A model generated the notes under the pieces. The model saw nothing but the letters and a program-made list of their open reading frames with translations, searched no databases and was not told the origin of the DNA. 64,000 bases of DNA from Aphis gossypii (Eukaryota; Arthropoda; Insecta; Hemiptera; Aphididae): NCBI RefSeq assembly GCF_020184175.1, contig NC_065530.1:44493260-44557259 (forward strand), given 5' to 3'. Below, in pieces: positions 1-15,000 of this stretch. The translations under genes and the position numbers were made by a program. Every line of letters begins with the position of its first letter. Position 1 is the stretch's first letter.

Positions 1-348
1 TAAAAACAAAATTTAAATCATAGAGTAATATAGAGTAGTATTACTCTATGATTTAAATACACCTAGCAAATATATATACATAGATATATTATAAAAACTA
101 TTATTCATTGCATTTCATTCGAGTTTTATAACTTCCTACGATCGACGTATAGTGAATATTATAATAAGATACCTATCAAAAAAGTATAATAATTTAAATT
201 TAATTGTAAAAAAACTTAGGTAATGATATGATATCTCATCACTGTGATATCGATAGAATGATCGAATTCAACGACGTTCCACATAAAAGTACGTCGTTAT
301 GAACTATTGTACTGAACCTAACTATGTACCTACTGTACTGTGAAATAC

Positions 349-684
349 CTGTACAGCCGTGGTGGCAGCAGAGGATCGCGAGGCTATCGAACGGTGCCTG
401 TACGAGCCCGGTGTATCAATGGTGTGTTGCCGGGCGAGCGCGGCAGCTGCGGACGACGTGCTCGTCTGTCTGAACCACGGCAACGATATTTTGCGCCGAT
501 GTGACTTATCCGCAGCCGCCACCTGAGTGTCCGCCAGACGCGGTCCGCCGATCGGACGCTGCAGCGGCGGCATTTTCGACGGAGTATTAGTCGTCGTCGT
601 TGGAGCGGCGGCGGCTAGCGGGACAACCGCGTTCGACACGTCGTCGGCGCGGCGGCCACCACCACCGGAGCTCGGTGCTGCCAT
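349..684 (-). CDS. probable alternative first coding exon of a short trio isoform
   Basis: GC-rich open frame in an otherwise AT-rich region, ending at a good donor, ACAG|GTATTT, in phase 0. From ATG 684 it gives 112 codons; from ATG 573 (better context, A at -3) 75 codons. The downstream half looks genuinely coding: ADKSHRRKISLPWFRQTS, then ALARQHTIDTPGS, with a basic-residue phosphosite-like RRKIS. It lies on trio's strand, 5.3 kb past PH1. Exon 24 and this exon both end in phase 0, so either could join the same downstream exon. Insects are known to make a short Trio with only the second GEF unit, so an internal start here fits; this is inference. The frame stays open further up to 1095 through a CA-repeat-coded Thr-His run, which looks like leader rather than protein. 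Confidence 0.5.
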
Positions 685-1270
685 CGACCAGAGCGGCTCG
701 CCATCGACTGGCGGTACTCGCCGGCCACCTCTGCTCGATCGCTCGCTTGCTCGCTGCCGCCACCGCCGCCGAGTCTTGTACTTTGTGTGCGTGTGCGTGT
801 TTGTGTGTGTGTGTGTACAATACGTACGTGCGTGATGAGTGTATGCGCGGTACGTCGGTGCGTGCGCGAGTGTGGTATGGACCAGGTAGATGGTGGAAAC
901 GGTGGCGGATGGTGGTATGGTATGTGTAAAGCGCCGAGGGGGCGGTGGAGCGTCGAGCGGCGCTACGGTCGCTCGAGTTTCACAGACAGCACAGAGGGGA
1001 GTAGAATCCGTTGTGGATAGCAGTTGAGGGGCGCATGTTGTTATGGTAGGGGGGATTGGCATGCGGGGGAGCTGGTCGAGGAAAAACCGCCCCACACGAC
1101 CTATCCGCCAACAAAGCGGATTATCCTTATCTAAAAACTGTTCACCGCCACTGACCCACCCGTACCACCCAACATTATCCCATACATGTTCGCGCGCGCT
1201 ACATCACTTTCTTCAGAGCGCAAATAAAATTATAACGTGCGATCTGGATGAGAATAAAAGTACATAAAAG
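349..1270 (-). promoter_or_regulatory. CpG-rich promoter-like island
   Basis: The only long CpG/GC-rich stretch at the left side of the window. It includes a (GT)n run near 800-825 and purine-rich G tracts near 1040-1080. It surrounds the putative leader exon on the minus strand and probably contains that transcript's start. No TATA box is asserted. Confidence 0.45.
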
Positions 1271-4200
1271 GGGGAGAAACTCTCATTAGCCATTTTTGTT
1301 TTATTTATTATTTATATTTTGTTTTATACCACAACAATAAAAGCATCAAATATGTACATATGATTGAGCTGCTAGTAGATATTCGAATAGACGCTCACCG
1401 AGAACGTAGAAATAGCGATGGTGAGGACCTCTATCAACGTATTTTTAACTGTAGTATCTACGAAAAGAAATTTTAGATTTAAAAAAATCGTGCTAGGAAA
1501 CCGATAAGTATTATGGTGATAAATAATAATTCACGTCTACACGTCTATAATTATTTATTACTGCTTTATAATTGTCATAAAAATAATATATTACACTGGA
1601 TTTCCTATACGATTTCCGTCACCGATGTAAAATTAAACTATGAGTTGATGAAATCATTTGTCAGACTACATAGTTGTTACATTTATTTATTTATTTAGCA
1701 CGAGTGATAATAAAAAAAAACTTCATAACGTAGGTGTATCAACTATTCAGCTATATGATGTCACAACAATATTTTTTCTCTGGGGCATGGAGGGCCGAAA
1801 TAATATGTTATGTTGAGGACCATACTCGTATAAATATAGTATTATCATTATACGAAGGTACGTATACAAAATAATATTATAATCATTTTTCGGTATCGAT
1901 CGATCACCGCGTACTCCACTGCAGCACACCACGACGCTGTTGGTTTTGTGCGTACATTATGCATATTTTATACTATCCGTCGAAGAGAAATAACCGTACA
2001 AATATATACTCAACAGTTGCAGTAGGTACATATAATAATACAACAAGTGTCGCACAACCCATAACTACGCATAATATATCATAATATAATATTATAATAT
2101 CGTACACAACATTATTATGTTCCCTCTGAAATGCACGAAACTAAATCTAAATACACATTAGGTCTATACTCTGACGAACTAAATTTTAAAAATGAAACAT
2201 TTATTTGACGTACAAAAAATTTGTGCAAATAAGTTACTTTTGTAATTGAGTAAACCTCGACGGAGTAGTTTAAAAATAATAATAATAATAACACTAAAAC
2301 TACCATTAATATATCCAACAACAATGCGTATGTAACATAAAAATGTGGAAATCCTAGCTCCTTTTCTCAACAGTAATTGCAATTTTTGTTTGAAACGTTT
2401 TATTTTAAGAAAAATGTATACAAATAGGATATGTTTACCTACTAACAGCAAAATAGAAATTAAAAAACCGGGTGCCTTTTGTCGTTTTTAATATAAATAT
2501 ATAAGTATTAAAGAAATTATCAATATAAATGCGTTAAAAAAAAAAAGACAAAATGCTATATTATATTTTGGTATTTTTGTCGGGCTAAGATTCAAATTTA
2601 AATAGCTAATATTTATGGTGACGTTGTTATTTATGGCTATGTTGTTTTCGGTCTTTTATTCAGTAAAAAAAAACATGTAAATAGCGCAACGACTTTTAGC
2701 CTCTAGTATTTATTTTGTTATACTGCTGCAGCAGAGCTCCGGACGACGCACATTGACATTCACCACTCAATATTTTCACACACAATTTATTCAATCGAAT
2801 TTGAATTGAAAACATTTAATATACATTATACTTTAAGCGATAATTATAACATTATAATATTATACAAATATAAGTACTATTACGTTTAAAAATGCTCACA
2901 CCATATACGTGTTGGATGCCAAAGCTATTTACATGAACTTATTTTTACCGCGTTTTTTCTGTGAAATTTGGGTGTTAACAAGAAAAATTATACGATAAAT
3001 TACAAATTTAAAAATTAAAAATACTTTGAATGTTATCGATTTACCGCACCATTTCCGAAAAAGATCAAGTAGGTAACTAGGAATAATCATAATACATAGT
3101 TATATCTATTATTAAGACCATTATGGTCTTAACAAGAAAAAAATACTTTTTTTTTGTTAACCTAAATATGATTATATAGGTAATGACTAATGACTAATGA
3201 CTAATAATGATCAATTTAAAATTTGAATTATTTTATAATACTATAAAATACAAATTTTATTATCAATTTTCCGTGTTTAAAGAAAAAATATATTTATGTA
3301 GAATTGTAAATGGAACTTTTTCTATTATATAATTGTTGCTCTATGAGTACGATTGAAATAAATAAATATGACGAAGAATAATCTGTAGAATATAAATCTC
3401 ATAAGATAAATAAGGCAAATCGATTAGATAGTCAACTGTGTAATTGTACGGGCTAAGAGCTTATTTTAAGACGAATGGAATAGGACCAATAGGTACATGA
3501 TTGGTGAAGGGATGTGTGCGTGAAAAGAATAGAGTAGTTGTCTCCCATCGTCCGTTGAGAGGTTTACAGTTTTTTATTGAAAATTAAACCAGGATATTTA
3601 GTTTTGTTTTTACCCAATAATGGGATGAGGCGATAATAAAGGTGAAGCCGATCGAAATCCAGGTTTAACATTGTAAACACCAAAGACAACGCTGCGCTCT
3701 AATTATACACATACATTGATATTAACAACCATGATGCAAACAACATAACAAACTTGTATACAAACAACGCCTATATTTATTCGTTAATATTAAACTGTAG
3801 TTATAGTCCGAAATAATTGGTAGGTACTTTAGTTATAATTACATTGTATAATCACGTCACTCAGAATTATTATTGAACCAACCACTTTGTAGGTACTGCA
3901 GTGTCAATCACTCATGAACAATATATAACAATATTATACTCTACAATATTAATGTGTAAAGTACTCACTTGTTATTAAATAAGACAAAAAGCCATTTAAC
4001 ATTCAATTAAAATGCAAACTATAGTATAATAACAGTGTGCGTTTTAGCGTATGTGTAATGATAAAGTAATGATAAGAGAATTTCTAGACAATTAAAAAAA
4101 AACTATACATCACAGTTCGCTACAATAGAATAATCCCCAAATATACATATGATAATACTATAAATTGAGGATCAAGATCTAGACTCAATACTGTAAAGTT

Positions 4201-5474
4201 TAAAGTGTAAACAATGAGCTTCATAATTTTACCTGGACAAACATTAGCTAAAATAGTATAAACACTCTCTATATCTCTATATTAAATCGATTGAGCGGAT
4301 GCCAATTGGGTGTTGTTAGTTACCTATATGCACATTTTTAACATATGACGATAGATCAGGTTTTGGCATAAAACTGTATTTGAATGCCTATGTTTTCACA
4401 AATGAGATTATGGCTCATCTGTTTAAGTTGAGAGGTTTAGGATACACAACAGTCGAACATTCTTATTATTCATAATCGTATGTTCGATCGTTAAATTTTT
4501 ATGTTAAGTGTGGTCTGAAAAAAATCTTCATCTATATGTTTAACACAATTTTTCAACCAGAAAATTCAACCTTAACCTAAAACAATTTATGCCAAAATCG
4601 TTTTGCATCAATTTATGTTAAATGTGTTTGTGCCAAAAACTCAAATCCGTTTTCTCCCATAAACAGATAGAATGTCATTTTCGTGATTGCCTGATGTTGG
4701 ATTCGTAAAAAAGGTTTATTTTGAAAAAAAACACTATTATTATTATGGGCCAGCATTTCAAGGGTACCTATGTTTTATTTTTAAATAAAAAATAAAAGTT
4801 GCATATTTTATAGACGATAAATCACTAATAAGTTATAATAACTTAAAAGTAGAAATTAACTCTAATAAACAATTCATAAAAAAAAAACGAAAAAACAAAA
4901 TGTAACTTTAATTACATAATTTATAAATACATAAAAAATATCAAACCTAAACAGACAACGTTATCAATATTTAAACTACTTAAACATAACGAATAAAAAC
5001 TTATTTACAAAGGGTTCATTGAAATTCTGTCAATTAATAAAAAACAATTCATGTTTTAGTATAAGGAGAACATAGAATAAATTCAGATAAAATATTTATG
5101 CAGCTGTTTATCAATTATTACAACCTATGTAAACTATCGACATGTATTAAATTTGTAAATACCGAAATTTTCAAATAAAAATGTCCTGTTTAAAATAATA
5201 TGAGCTAAAGAGCCTATAGTTTCTAGGTTCTCTAATGTGAGCCAGTCAGTTTTAATAGTACTTTTTATTTTTTTTTTTATGTGTGCAAACATTTAAACGT
5301 ATTTTATGTGAAATGAGCTATTCATTATTGTACAAAACAAAATGAAAAATATACCAGATTTCTAATAATTTTAATTGTATTACATGTATAATATATTAGG
5401 TAATACAATAATATATATATTAAATATATCAAGTATTTTATAATATAATATAAGTTGGTAAATTATTAAAAAAA
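1271..5474. other. AT-rich non-coding stretch (trio intron)
   Basis: No exon recognised. There are AT-rich runs, a perfect 21-base palindrome at 3112-3132 (TTAAGACCAT around a central T) and an (AAT)n run near 2277-2291. Short open frames here have low-complexity composition. Confidence 0.6.
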
Positions 5475-5621
5475 ATGTTCAACCACATAATTAAACCAGT
5501 TAATAATATTTTAGATAATGGCCAACATAGTTTCAGGCCAGGTAGATCCACCCTATCATGCAACTTGACATTGCAACACTTTATGTTAAGCTCTTTCAAG
5601 AATAATTGTTCTTTATGTTAA
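5475..5621 (+). mobile_element. non-LTR retrotransposon reverse transcriptase fragment
   Basis: A 48-codon frame reads MFNHIIKPVNNILDNGQHSF, then RPGRSTLSCNLTLQHF, before a stop. The (Q)H.FRPGRST string is typical of the finger/palm region of insect Jockey-like LINE reverse transcriptases. Both sides are AT-rich with no further open frame, so this is a dead fragment inside the trio intron, opposite to trio. Confidence 0.6.
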
Positions 5622-5938
5622 TTTCTTCTTTACTCCATTATTATTTACAATTCATAAACTACATTAAGCTACAATATATAATATTTTATAATAATATCAA
5701 TCTATATTGATCTATAACTATTAACTATATTATATATTTTTAATCTATCTTATTATCTATTTGGTTAATATTCTTAAAAATATTGAATACTTTTATATTA
5801 TATCACATTATTTTATTGTTTTTATCTTATCTATTACCTGAACTATTAGGCAGTTCCTTGTTTAATTTATTTGAATAAATTATTTTTATAACTATTATTA
5901 TTAATTTTTTTTTTTTAATGTATTAAAGAAGTACATAC

Positions 5939-6014
5939 CTTGTCTGAATCTGTAGTATTGCCTGATCCAAAAGAAGCCAATGATCCTCGATCCAAGTTTT
6001 CTTCTTCTAAATCT
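5939..6014 (-). CDS. trio: trio exon 24 (linker after PH1)
   Basis: 26 codons ending ASFGSGNTTDSDK. This matches the vertebrate ...NTLDSDK linker that precedes the SH3 domain. Donor AAG|GTATGT, phase 0. The next exon is not in the window on this strand, apart from the separate leader exon at 349..684. Confidence 0.85.
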
Positions 6015-9000
6015 CTAAATAATAAATTACAATAAATGATTAAAATATTTTGAAAAAACAAGACTACAAAAACACAAACCGGCTAGATCGTTGACTGTCA
6101 GGTTTAAGTTTAGCTGGACTCTTGGGCATATACATACGCAAAGCAGAATTAAAGTATGTCTCTTGAATTACTTCCCTGAGTTTTTTCACCCATGTTTGTT
6201 TTGCTTCTAACGTGGATGCTTTTAATACAATACGGTAATCTGAAATTGGTGCACGGCCTGTCCATACAGCAAATTTGCATTCATCTCCTTCTATATGCTC
6301 GGTTACACCGAGTTCTGAAGTCTATAATACATTTGATATTAAACATTAATATTGAATACAAAATCAAATAAATTAACAATAAAATTACCATGAGTTTATT
6401 TTTGTATAAGTATTTAACTTTAGGATTATTTGAATGATCTTTAACATGTTTGGCAAATACTAAATACAACTCAAATAAAAAACAATGTCTTTCACGGCTT
6501 TTACGTAATAAGTGATGTCTTGAGTCAGAAACGTACAATGTATCTTGTACAACAACATCGCCTAATTCATCAGTAGAAATATCACATCCTTCTAATAAAG
6601 ATAAATGCAAAGCATCATTGGCCTTTCTAGGAACACTCAACATTACATCCAAGCCATCTTTAATTTCTCCTTGGCCTTCTTTGCAACATGATTGGAGATC
6701 TTTTAACAGTAACTGGTACTTCGTGATTCTTTGTACTGGTTTAATTAAATAAGCAGCAATAGGATGATCAATGTTATGTTTTTTTTGAAGCTCTTCAAAA
6801 ACACCACCACATGAACCAGAATGTTGTACTAATATTGCATTAGACTCTGGTTTATTTTTACAATATTTCACATACATATCAAATTTTTGTGCCCAGGTGA
6901 CAAAACAATGTCCTACGTCTTCAGGCATTGTCTCATACTTTTCCAGTTCTTTGATAAAAACATCTCTATGAAAATTGCGTATATCTTCAATGTTACCAAA
7001 TAAAATATCAATTCGTCCATGAAGTCCAATTGGAACATTTTGAAGAGCTCGTATTTCATCTAAATAGGCTTTGATGCAAACGTCTAAGTCTTTCACATAC
7101 GTTCTTTCAGTTTGAAGAAGTTCTGCCATAATGAATCTTGATAAACAAGAAATAAAATTATTTATACAAGCTTTTTTATAGTAAAAAAAAATAAATAATA
7201 ATACTTATTTTAACTTACTCTTTTCTTCTAGCTGATCTTCTTTTTTCTTCATTTAATTCTTTCAAATCTTTAGTTGATTCTTTTACTTTTTGCTCTAAAT
7301 TAGGATCTGAGTTTCTATCAAAGGAAAGATCACGGGTATCAATATGCTCTTGAATGCCTAAACTCTTTTCCAATTCAAACCTAGGAACATAAAATCATAA
7401 TTACATTTTAACTTTTTAAGCTTTTAATTATTAATCTATATACCTATATTTATCCATTCTAGAACTAAAATGTTTATAGGTATTGTCAACTGCTGCCACC
7501 CATTGCTTTATAGCATTAGCATGAGCATGGCCTTTTTCCACTAAATTATCTGCCAACTGTATTAACAATTTAACTTTTTCACGTGTCTCTTTCGCTGATG
7601 TCTTAAACTCATTGTGTTCGTGAAGTAAATGTCTTGTTTCATCCTAAAAGTAAATAAAATAAAAATAATAAAACTCTACAGTATTTATTTGACATTTACA
7701 AACCTGTGTAGTACCAACAGTAGTATGAGTATTTAGATATTGTTCACCAGCATTATGTATCCATTCCATAGCTTGTTTAGCTGACTTATCAAATAATACA
7801 AACTGTTGACATTGATCAAGTCGTTTTTTTCTTTGTGACCAATGATCCAGTACTTTGTTTTCCTGACCCGATAATTTTTCAAGAATATTTTTAACTCGAG
7901 CTTCAGAAGCCGTATCCACAGTAGCTATAGACTGATTAGTACAACTATAATACTGCAAGCTACGATTAGTATATTTCAAAAATGTCTCTGCTGTTCGTCT
8001 AGCCAATGTACAAGCTTTCAAGAAAGCTTCTTTTTGTTCTTGATGTTTAGTACTAAGTTGTCCTAATTTATCGGCTTCAATAGTTCCACCACCACACCAA
8101 TCTTCCTCACGGCGGTATTCTCGTTCAAGACTATCCATGACAGAACATACCTAGTAGAAATAAATTAAAATTGCATATTTAAAATAAATATACGTACTAA
8201 ATAGTTTACATTTAATACAATATGATACAGTGATTGAAAAATATAATACTTACTTGTTCTGCAGTTTTATAAAAGTTCAGACTAGCAGTAACTAATTTGT
8301 GCCGTTCTTCAGCGCATGTAACCAACTGTTGCCATCGTTTAGTCACCTCTACAGCCATTTCTTTTACTGTAGTTGAGTCATAATGATTGGATGCAACAAG
8401 AGATTCAGCTAATTGTTTTACTTGAACAGCAGCTGAATGAGTTTTCTAAAGATAAATACATTTTAGAAAATGGATCAAAAGTATATTTTAAGAATAAAAT
8501 TACTTCAATTGCAACTTGAAATTGTTCGTGTTCTTTTTTTAAAATTTCTGCATCTACTAAACAGTTTGGAATAGTGAAATTTGCTGATAACATTGATTCG
8601 CCATTACGAATCCAACTTATTACCTATAAGTGAATATAAATAAAAATTAATACATATTATCCTATATTTAAAATATAAAACCTAATTTTTAATTTAAAAA
8701 AATTATGTTTACTTGTGATGCATCATTATTAAATTGACACAATTGAACAGCTTGATCAAGCCGGCTGCGTTTGATTTCAGATAACTCTACTAAGTCCATA
8801 TGGCGTTCATGCAAAAACTCAAGCAAAACTTGCACTCTAGTTTGAGCCGTATATTGACTGTCAGCCATTACACCAACTCCAGATTTATCCAACACCTAAT
8901 ACAAATACACACATAGCACGTATTATTAAAAATATTTATAAACCAACATTTTAACAACAATGGTAATTATATATATATTAATATTTAATTTATCTTTATC

Positions 9001-12000
9001 TTTATCTTATGTATATAATTAATTACTTGAGCCAATTGTTCGCCTTGTTCCAGTGCTTGATAAACAGCTGCCTGCATTTGTGATACCGAATCATTGTGGC
9101 GAGATAACCGTGACTCTGCTTCTGATAATGTTGTTATAACTTCATTTTGATTTCGTTCTAATTCATTTGCCCAAAGCTCCAACTGTGAGGACACCTAATT
9201 GACAATGATAAAAAAAACCAAAATTACATTAAAAAATAGTACTTGGGTGCTAATTAAATGTTGTATTTATTACAAACACGTAAATAACTATTAAGACAAC
9301 GAGAAATTTGAGGATTAACTTTTTGTTTTCATATCAAACAGACATTTAATTTTAAGTATTATTGCCAGTGTGTCCCAGTTATAGTACTAATAATCTATGA
9401 ATAGAACTGGCTTAAGACCATAATGAATTCAAAAAAGTTGTATTCTCTTAGCGTCTGTTATTTTGCTACAAATTGCAGTAATTAAGACATAACCTGTACA
9501 AATTATTTGTTAAATTTCAAGTATTAGGTATTAATTATTAACATTAACTTCAATAACAAATAACAAAAAATTCAGAACAATATTGCATAAAAATCATTGT
9601 TAAAAATCATTATACATAAAATATTGAGAAGTATAATTTAAACATTGATTGATGCCTTTTGTCTTTAATGACAAAAAAATATTAATTAATTTACATTAAT
9701 TGTTAAGAAAAAAAAGATAAATACAAAAAGACAATTACCATTATATCAACTTTTTTTTTTATTTTTTACAGTTAATAGTAGGTACTTACAATACATCAAA
9801 TTATTCTTAAATATCTTACTTCAAGTGCATCTCTTTCAAAAATCCGTAGTCTTAAGCATAAATCCAGTTTTAATTTTCGAGTAGCCCATAATTGTTCCAA
9901 CTCTAAACGTTGTTTATTTAATCGTTCGAGGGCGGCATCTACCGCAGCAACTGATCCAGTGGGGTCCATTTCAGCAGTAACGCCTCCACTTCTACAGAGA
10001 AAAAAATTAGCTTTAACAATAATAATTTTAATATATTTTTTTTAAATTACGAACTCGTATTCTAAAAATTCTTTTCTAGTAGCTTTGTGGTAATTCCTCG
10101 CCCAAGTAATTTTAGATTTTACCATAGTACTATTGGATAGGGTAATTGATTTTTTTTTTTTAAACATTTTTATTTTGAATTAAAAACAAAAAAATAATAA
10201 AAATGTTAAGAAACGTATACCTACGTCTAATTTATTATCATCGTTAAAATAGAGAAAGTAATAATAATACTACAATGTAGCAGCGCTTAGGTAATATACG
10301 CAAAATTAAGATAAAAAGTAAAATAAAACTATTAAGAAAAAAAAAACACAAGATAAGAAAAAAATACGATAAAGAACAGGCGCCAATGAACTGATTTTAG
10401 CCAATCGCAAACAAATTAGCAGTTCGGCAGATTTGGTTAATTTGTTTTGCTATTTTTAAACATATATTTAGCAAGTTATTTGATAGATTCACATGATACA
10501 TATATATACCAGTAGCGTAGTGTGTACGGAAGACACATCTCCTCGCTAGTATTATAAATTTTAAAAATCCCTGCAAAAACTATTCAAATAATAACTTTTA
10601 GTTCAACAATCAATAACAATTGAAGACTATAGTCTTAATAAATATAAAACAATCTAAAAACAATTTTAGAAACAAAAATTCTTAAAGTATTTGCGAAAAA
10701 AAATTCAAAAATATCAGGTATTGGCGTATTGCAGGATTATGCAAAATAATATTATTTAAAAAACCTGAGAACTCGCTCAGCTGTATAGTAGAACTCAAAT
10801 ATATCTCAATATTCAATAGATCACGATAATTGGATGGTGTTAAATTTGCATTTAATGATAAATAATTAAACAAAAAAAAACATTTATTATATATATTTAT
10901 ACACCAAAGTGCTATTACTGGATGGTTCTTAAGTAAATAAGTATGACTTTTTATTATTCTATTCAACACTCATTCTTATTCTACCGATAATGTATAGATT
11001 GTATGATTGAAATACATATATTATACTTTATATAGCTTCCTACAAATTTATTTTTCTATAAAAAGGTTGAGTTAATTTTTATTAAAAACAAATCACACAC
11101 ATTATAATTTAATTAAAGTAATAATATTATAATACTATTTATTATATATTTACATGATCTAACCTTATACGTTAATATAATATGCCTACTACCTATATAG
11201 CCGTAGAACGGAGTTATGAAAAAGTTTCAAATTCTTGTATGATTAACATTTTTTTAATTACAATATAATAACTAAAACCATAAATTTTCATTTAAATATT
11301 TAATTTCATCCACATTAAATCTTCAAATGCTGCTTAAAAAAAATTATATCTTAAGTTTTCGTGTCCTCATCAGCAATTCTTAAAGAAATTTAAAATTATC
11401 AAATATACGTAAGCATAATAATTTTTTTTTACAATTGAATTAAAATTTAACACATATAATGACCTACTCAATAACAAGGTGTATTCATAATTTATGATAG
11501 ATACAATATGTTATTTTTAGACATTTAATAGTAACTCATAATTTGTAGAATATCAAACTTTATAATTTTTAATTCCATCAGATCTGAAAAGAATAGGTAC
11601 TTACTACTTAAATGTATCAATATACAAAATACATCGATGATATTGAACTAATAGTTCATATTAATATTCATTCATTTATAATTCTTAATTAATCTTTTAT
11701 AGTTATAAGTACCTATCGATTTTGGAGTAAAATAAGAATTAACAACTAACTCAACTCATGTTGATACTTTATTACACTAATTATTATATAATACTAAGCG
11801 AAAAAGATTACCTCAAATAATAAATGTATACCAATATTATTATTATTTTTATTTAATATTCTCAACTATACCCCCATACTATCACGTCCCACGCAGGCCA
11901 TAACATTATCATTAGATTACCTCAGTTCTTGTAACAACGCTTCCCCTTCAGTAATCGTTGAGTGGCACGCATCCAAACAAGAATCCCGCTGATGGCTAAC

Positions 12001-15000
12001 TTGTTCTAGAGCTCTTTCAGTTCCTTCCAGAGTGTCTGCTGCCTCATCGCACCCGTCGGTTTCGGCTCTGAGTTCATCGAGCCAGCCTTGGAGCTATAAT
12101 ATACAATACTTAGTGTACACTTCATGTTGATCAACATAAGAAATATATATTATTATTAGTACACAATTATATAATATGTTTACAGGGTGCAGATTTAAAC
12201 GGAATTAATTAACAATGAACACCAACTTTATATACTATTGAGGTTTGGTATACCTACTTCGCATAGTTTTAAGACAATAAAACAAAGAGCAGTAAAAAAA
12301 ATCTATTTTTATTTATATAATCATTTTTTTATACTATTTTTACCTCGGATTGATGCGTATAAAAATTCACGGCTCTTTGCAAACGCCGTCTTCTAGCTTG
12401 AACACGCGCCGCAAAAGCGGCTACATGACTTTCAAGTTCAGCGGCCACTGAGCAAATGTCAGAAGCGTCACATTCGCCGGTTTGAGACAGCTCTTCTGCA
12501 GCCGTCAGCAATTTCTCAGCATTAGTATATGTGTTCTGAAAAATTAAAATATGCGTTATATTATACCTATATAATTTATTAAATATTTTAACAATTTTCT
12601 TGATTTTTATAATCATATCCTTATTGTCGTTAATCACTATATTATATACCAGTGATTCCCGAACTCTTCTATCCTATACCCCCATTGTAGGTTTTCAAGA
12701 ATCTCGCACCTCCTTCCTATAATCATTTTTCATTTTTTTCCTTACATTGTAAAATAAAAATAATTTAATAAATAAAATTTTACTTCGTATAATGACTACT
12801 TGCGCCTCAACAACAATGTTTATACGACCACCAGGGGGGCGCATCCCTCTAGGTTAGGAAACACTGCTATATACTGTTCAATGCAATTATTTATTTATCT
12901 ATCTAACACTCCTTTATATAAAATATAACTATCACACTATTTAAAATTCAATTTGATTTCTGCCTACATAAGTTTATTTATTAAAAAAAAAAAAACAAAA
13001 ATTAAATTATGAAATAAATTAATATAAAATATAATAAGACATCAAAAATACAAGTTACAAGTTTATAATTTTTAAGCAGTTCTTTATTTAAAATAAATAA
13101 TTATACAGCTTACTCAATACAATATTTAAACTTCACGTATAATCGTAAACAAATTTATAATTTAAAACCACCATGTCCAAAGGAATGTATATAATACAAT
13201 ATTAATAATAATATTGTGATAGGTATACGTACTATTAATATTTCTTACAATTTAAAATAATTTTAGACATGGTTATATATATAATAGATTTTTATCATAA
13301 ACGTGGTACAATTATAAAGTCATACAATTTTGAATCACTATAAATATAATACGCAAAGAGAAAACTTAATATCCCTTTTTAAGCATATTAAGCGCAAAAA
13401 TAATGTAAGATTTTAAACTCAAAATACATAAAAAAAAATCATGCCTGTGTATAATATAATTATGATAGATATAATAACAATTTACATGGAATCTTAAATT
13501 AAATTTTCAAGAATTTTGACCCAGCGATACATTTTTTTGTTGCCATTTATAGAAAATTTTTTTTAAAAAATCAAAAATTTCTCATACCCACAAATAACTC
13601 AAAAAAGTAAAAATTATACCACATAAAGAAAATTATAGTATAAACTTCATTGAAAATGTCAAGTATTTACAGTTATTAGTTTTTAAATAACAAAATCGTT
13701 CGAAGACTGAGGAGAAACTACAGTTATTAATACAAGTGAATTTTTAACACACAATTTTGAACTTCAAAACATAAAAATTTCATTTAACTTTTTGGTAGAC
13801 ATTTTTTTTAGTATCTATAAATTGAAAAACTTATATAAAAAACCACGAGTTAAATTTTCAAATTACAAATATAAAAAGGAACAATTTTATGAATTTCTTA
13901 CGACAAAGTAATTTTATAAATTGCATCAAAACTTTAAATTTAAATGCGTATAGGTATCTAAATATTGTGATAATAATTTTCAATTTTAATTTAACATTTT
14001 TTGCTCCACTATAAATTTAAAATAGATATAAGTACGCAATTATAATAATTACTATGAACAGGTACTTTTAAACAAATTTAGGTTTATAGGTTTAAAGTAT
14101 TAAATACTGTATTACATTGACCGTACACCATATTTATATTATAATAATCACCTGGCATATAATACATAATATGCATAATGAATATGATGTATTTATTATA
14201 ACTAGTTGGCCTAAAAACTAAAAACAATTTAAAAGAATAAGTGTTATTTTTTATTACTATAATTTTCTGTGCACGCGGACATTTTAAAATTATAGAAGAA
14301 CTGAGTTTATTAAAAATTTACCTATTATACTAAAAGTATCTTAATAAGCACTATACAGAATACAAGAATACGTGTTTATTCATACACAAATTAAATATTA
14401 TTCATAACACACTACATATACTTAATATATGAATGGTATAAGGAATATGCAAAACACAATTTTCACACTGTATGTTAACCTTCCCAATAATTAGTGGACT
14501 AGGTACACGCTTAGCAAAATTCTTTATTAACATATACCATAGATTTACCAAAAAGAAGAAAATAAGATAATTACCTACACAATAGGTATAAAAATTTTAA
14601 TTTACGACTTAATGCCGTAATATTACATGATGACATTCGTTATTATTATATGTACATATAGTATACATTATATATAATGTACATAGTTCAGAACATCGCC
14701 GAAGTAAACTGTCGAGTACCTATATATGTCCACTCCTATATAAGGATTTTGGCCTTCGACGTCCATCATTTTTTTTTTTTTTGCTTTCTCAAGATTTAAT
14801 TATGAATTTCGAGTTATATTTGAGATAGACTATTCCCTTCTGCGATCAGACTTAAATATTTTATGTATTGTAAGCACAATAATAGTTTATACCAACAACG
14901 AACCTTGTCAACATTCCACACCAGACATTTTTGTACATATGTCTGAGCGTAGTTTATTCGTTAGTAAAATCGTAAAAATAAACATATAATTTCACTGCTA

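Noticed and set aside
685..1095. N-terminal extension of the leader-exon frame up to 1095
   Set aside because: The extra 137 codons include a Thr-His run coded by a CA microsatellite and have no family resemblance; leader or promoter sequence is more likely.
527..1267. Plus-strand frames in the left GC-rich island
   Set aside because: They are antisense to the better minus-strand frame and consist of Arg/Cys/Val-rich low complexity from GC and GT repeats.
3112..3132. Perfect 21-bp palindrome as another tiny insertion
   Set aside because: No 8-bp flank duplication and different ends from the CACGATTAAAGATA family.
6281..6388. Tail of the DH1 frame beyond LM at 6389
   Set aside because: It reads into the intron past the donor ATG|GTAAT; the protein continues at 6321 with TSELGV.
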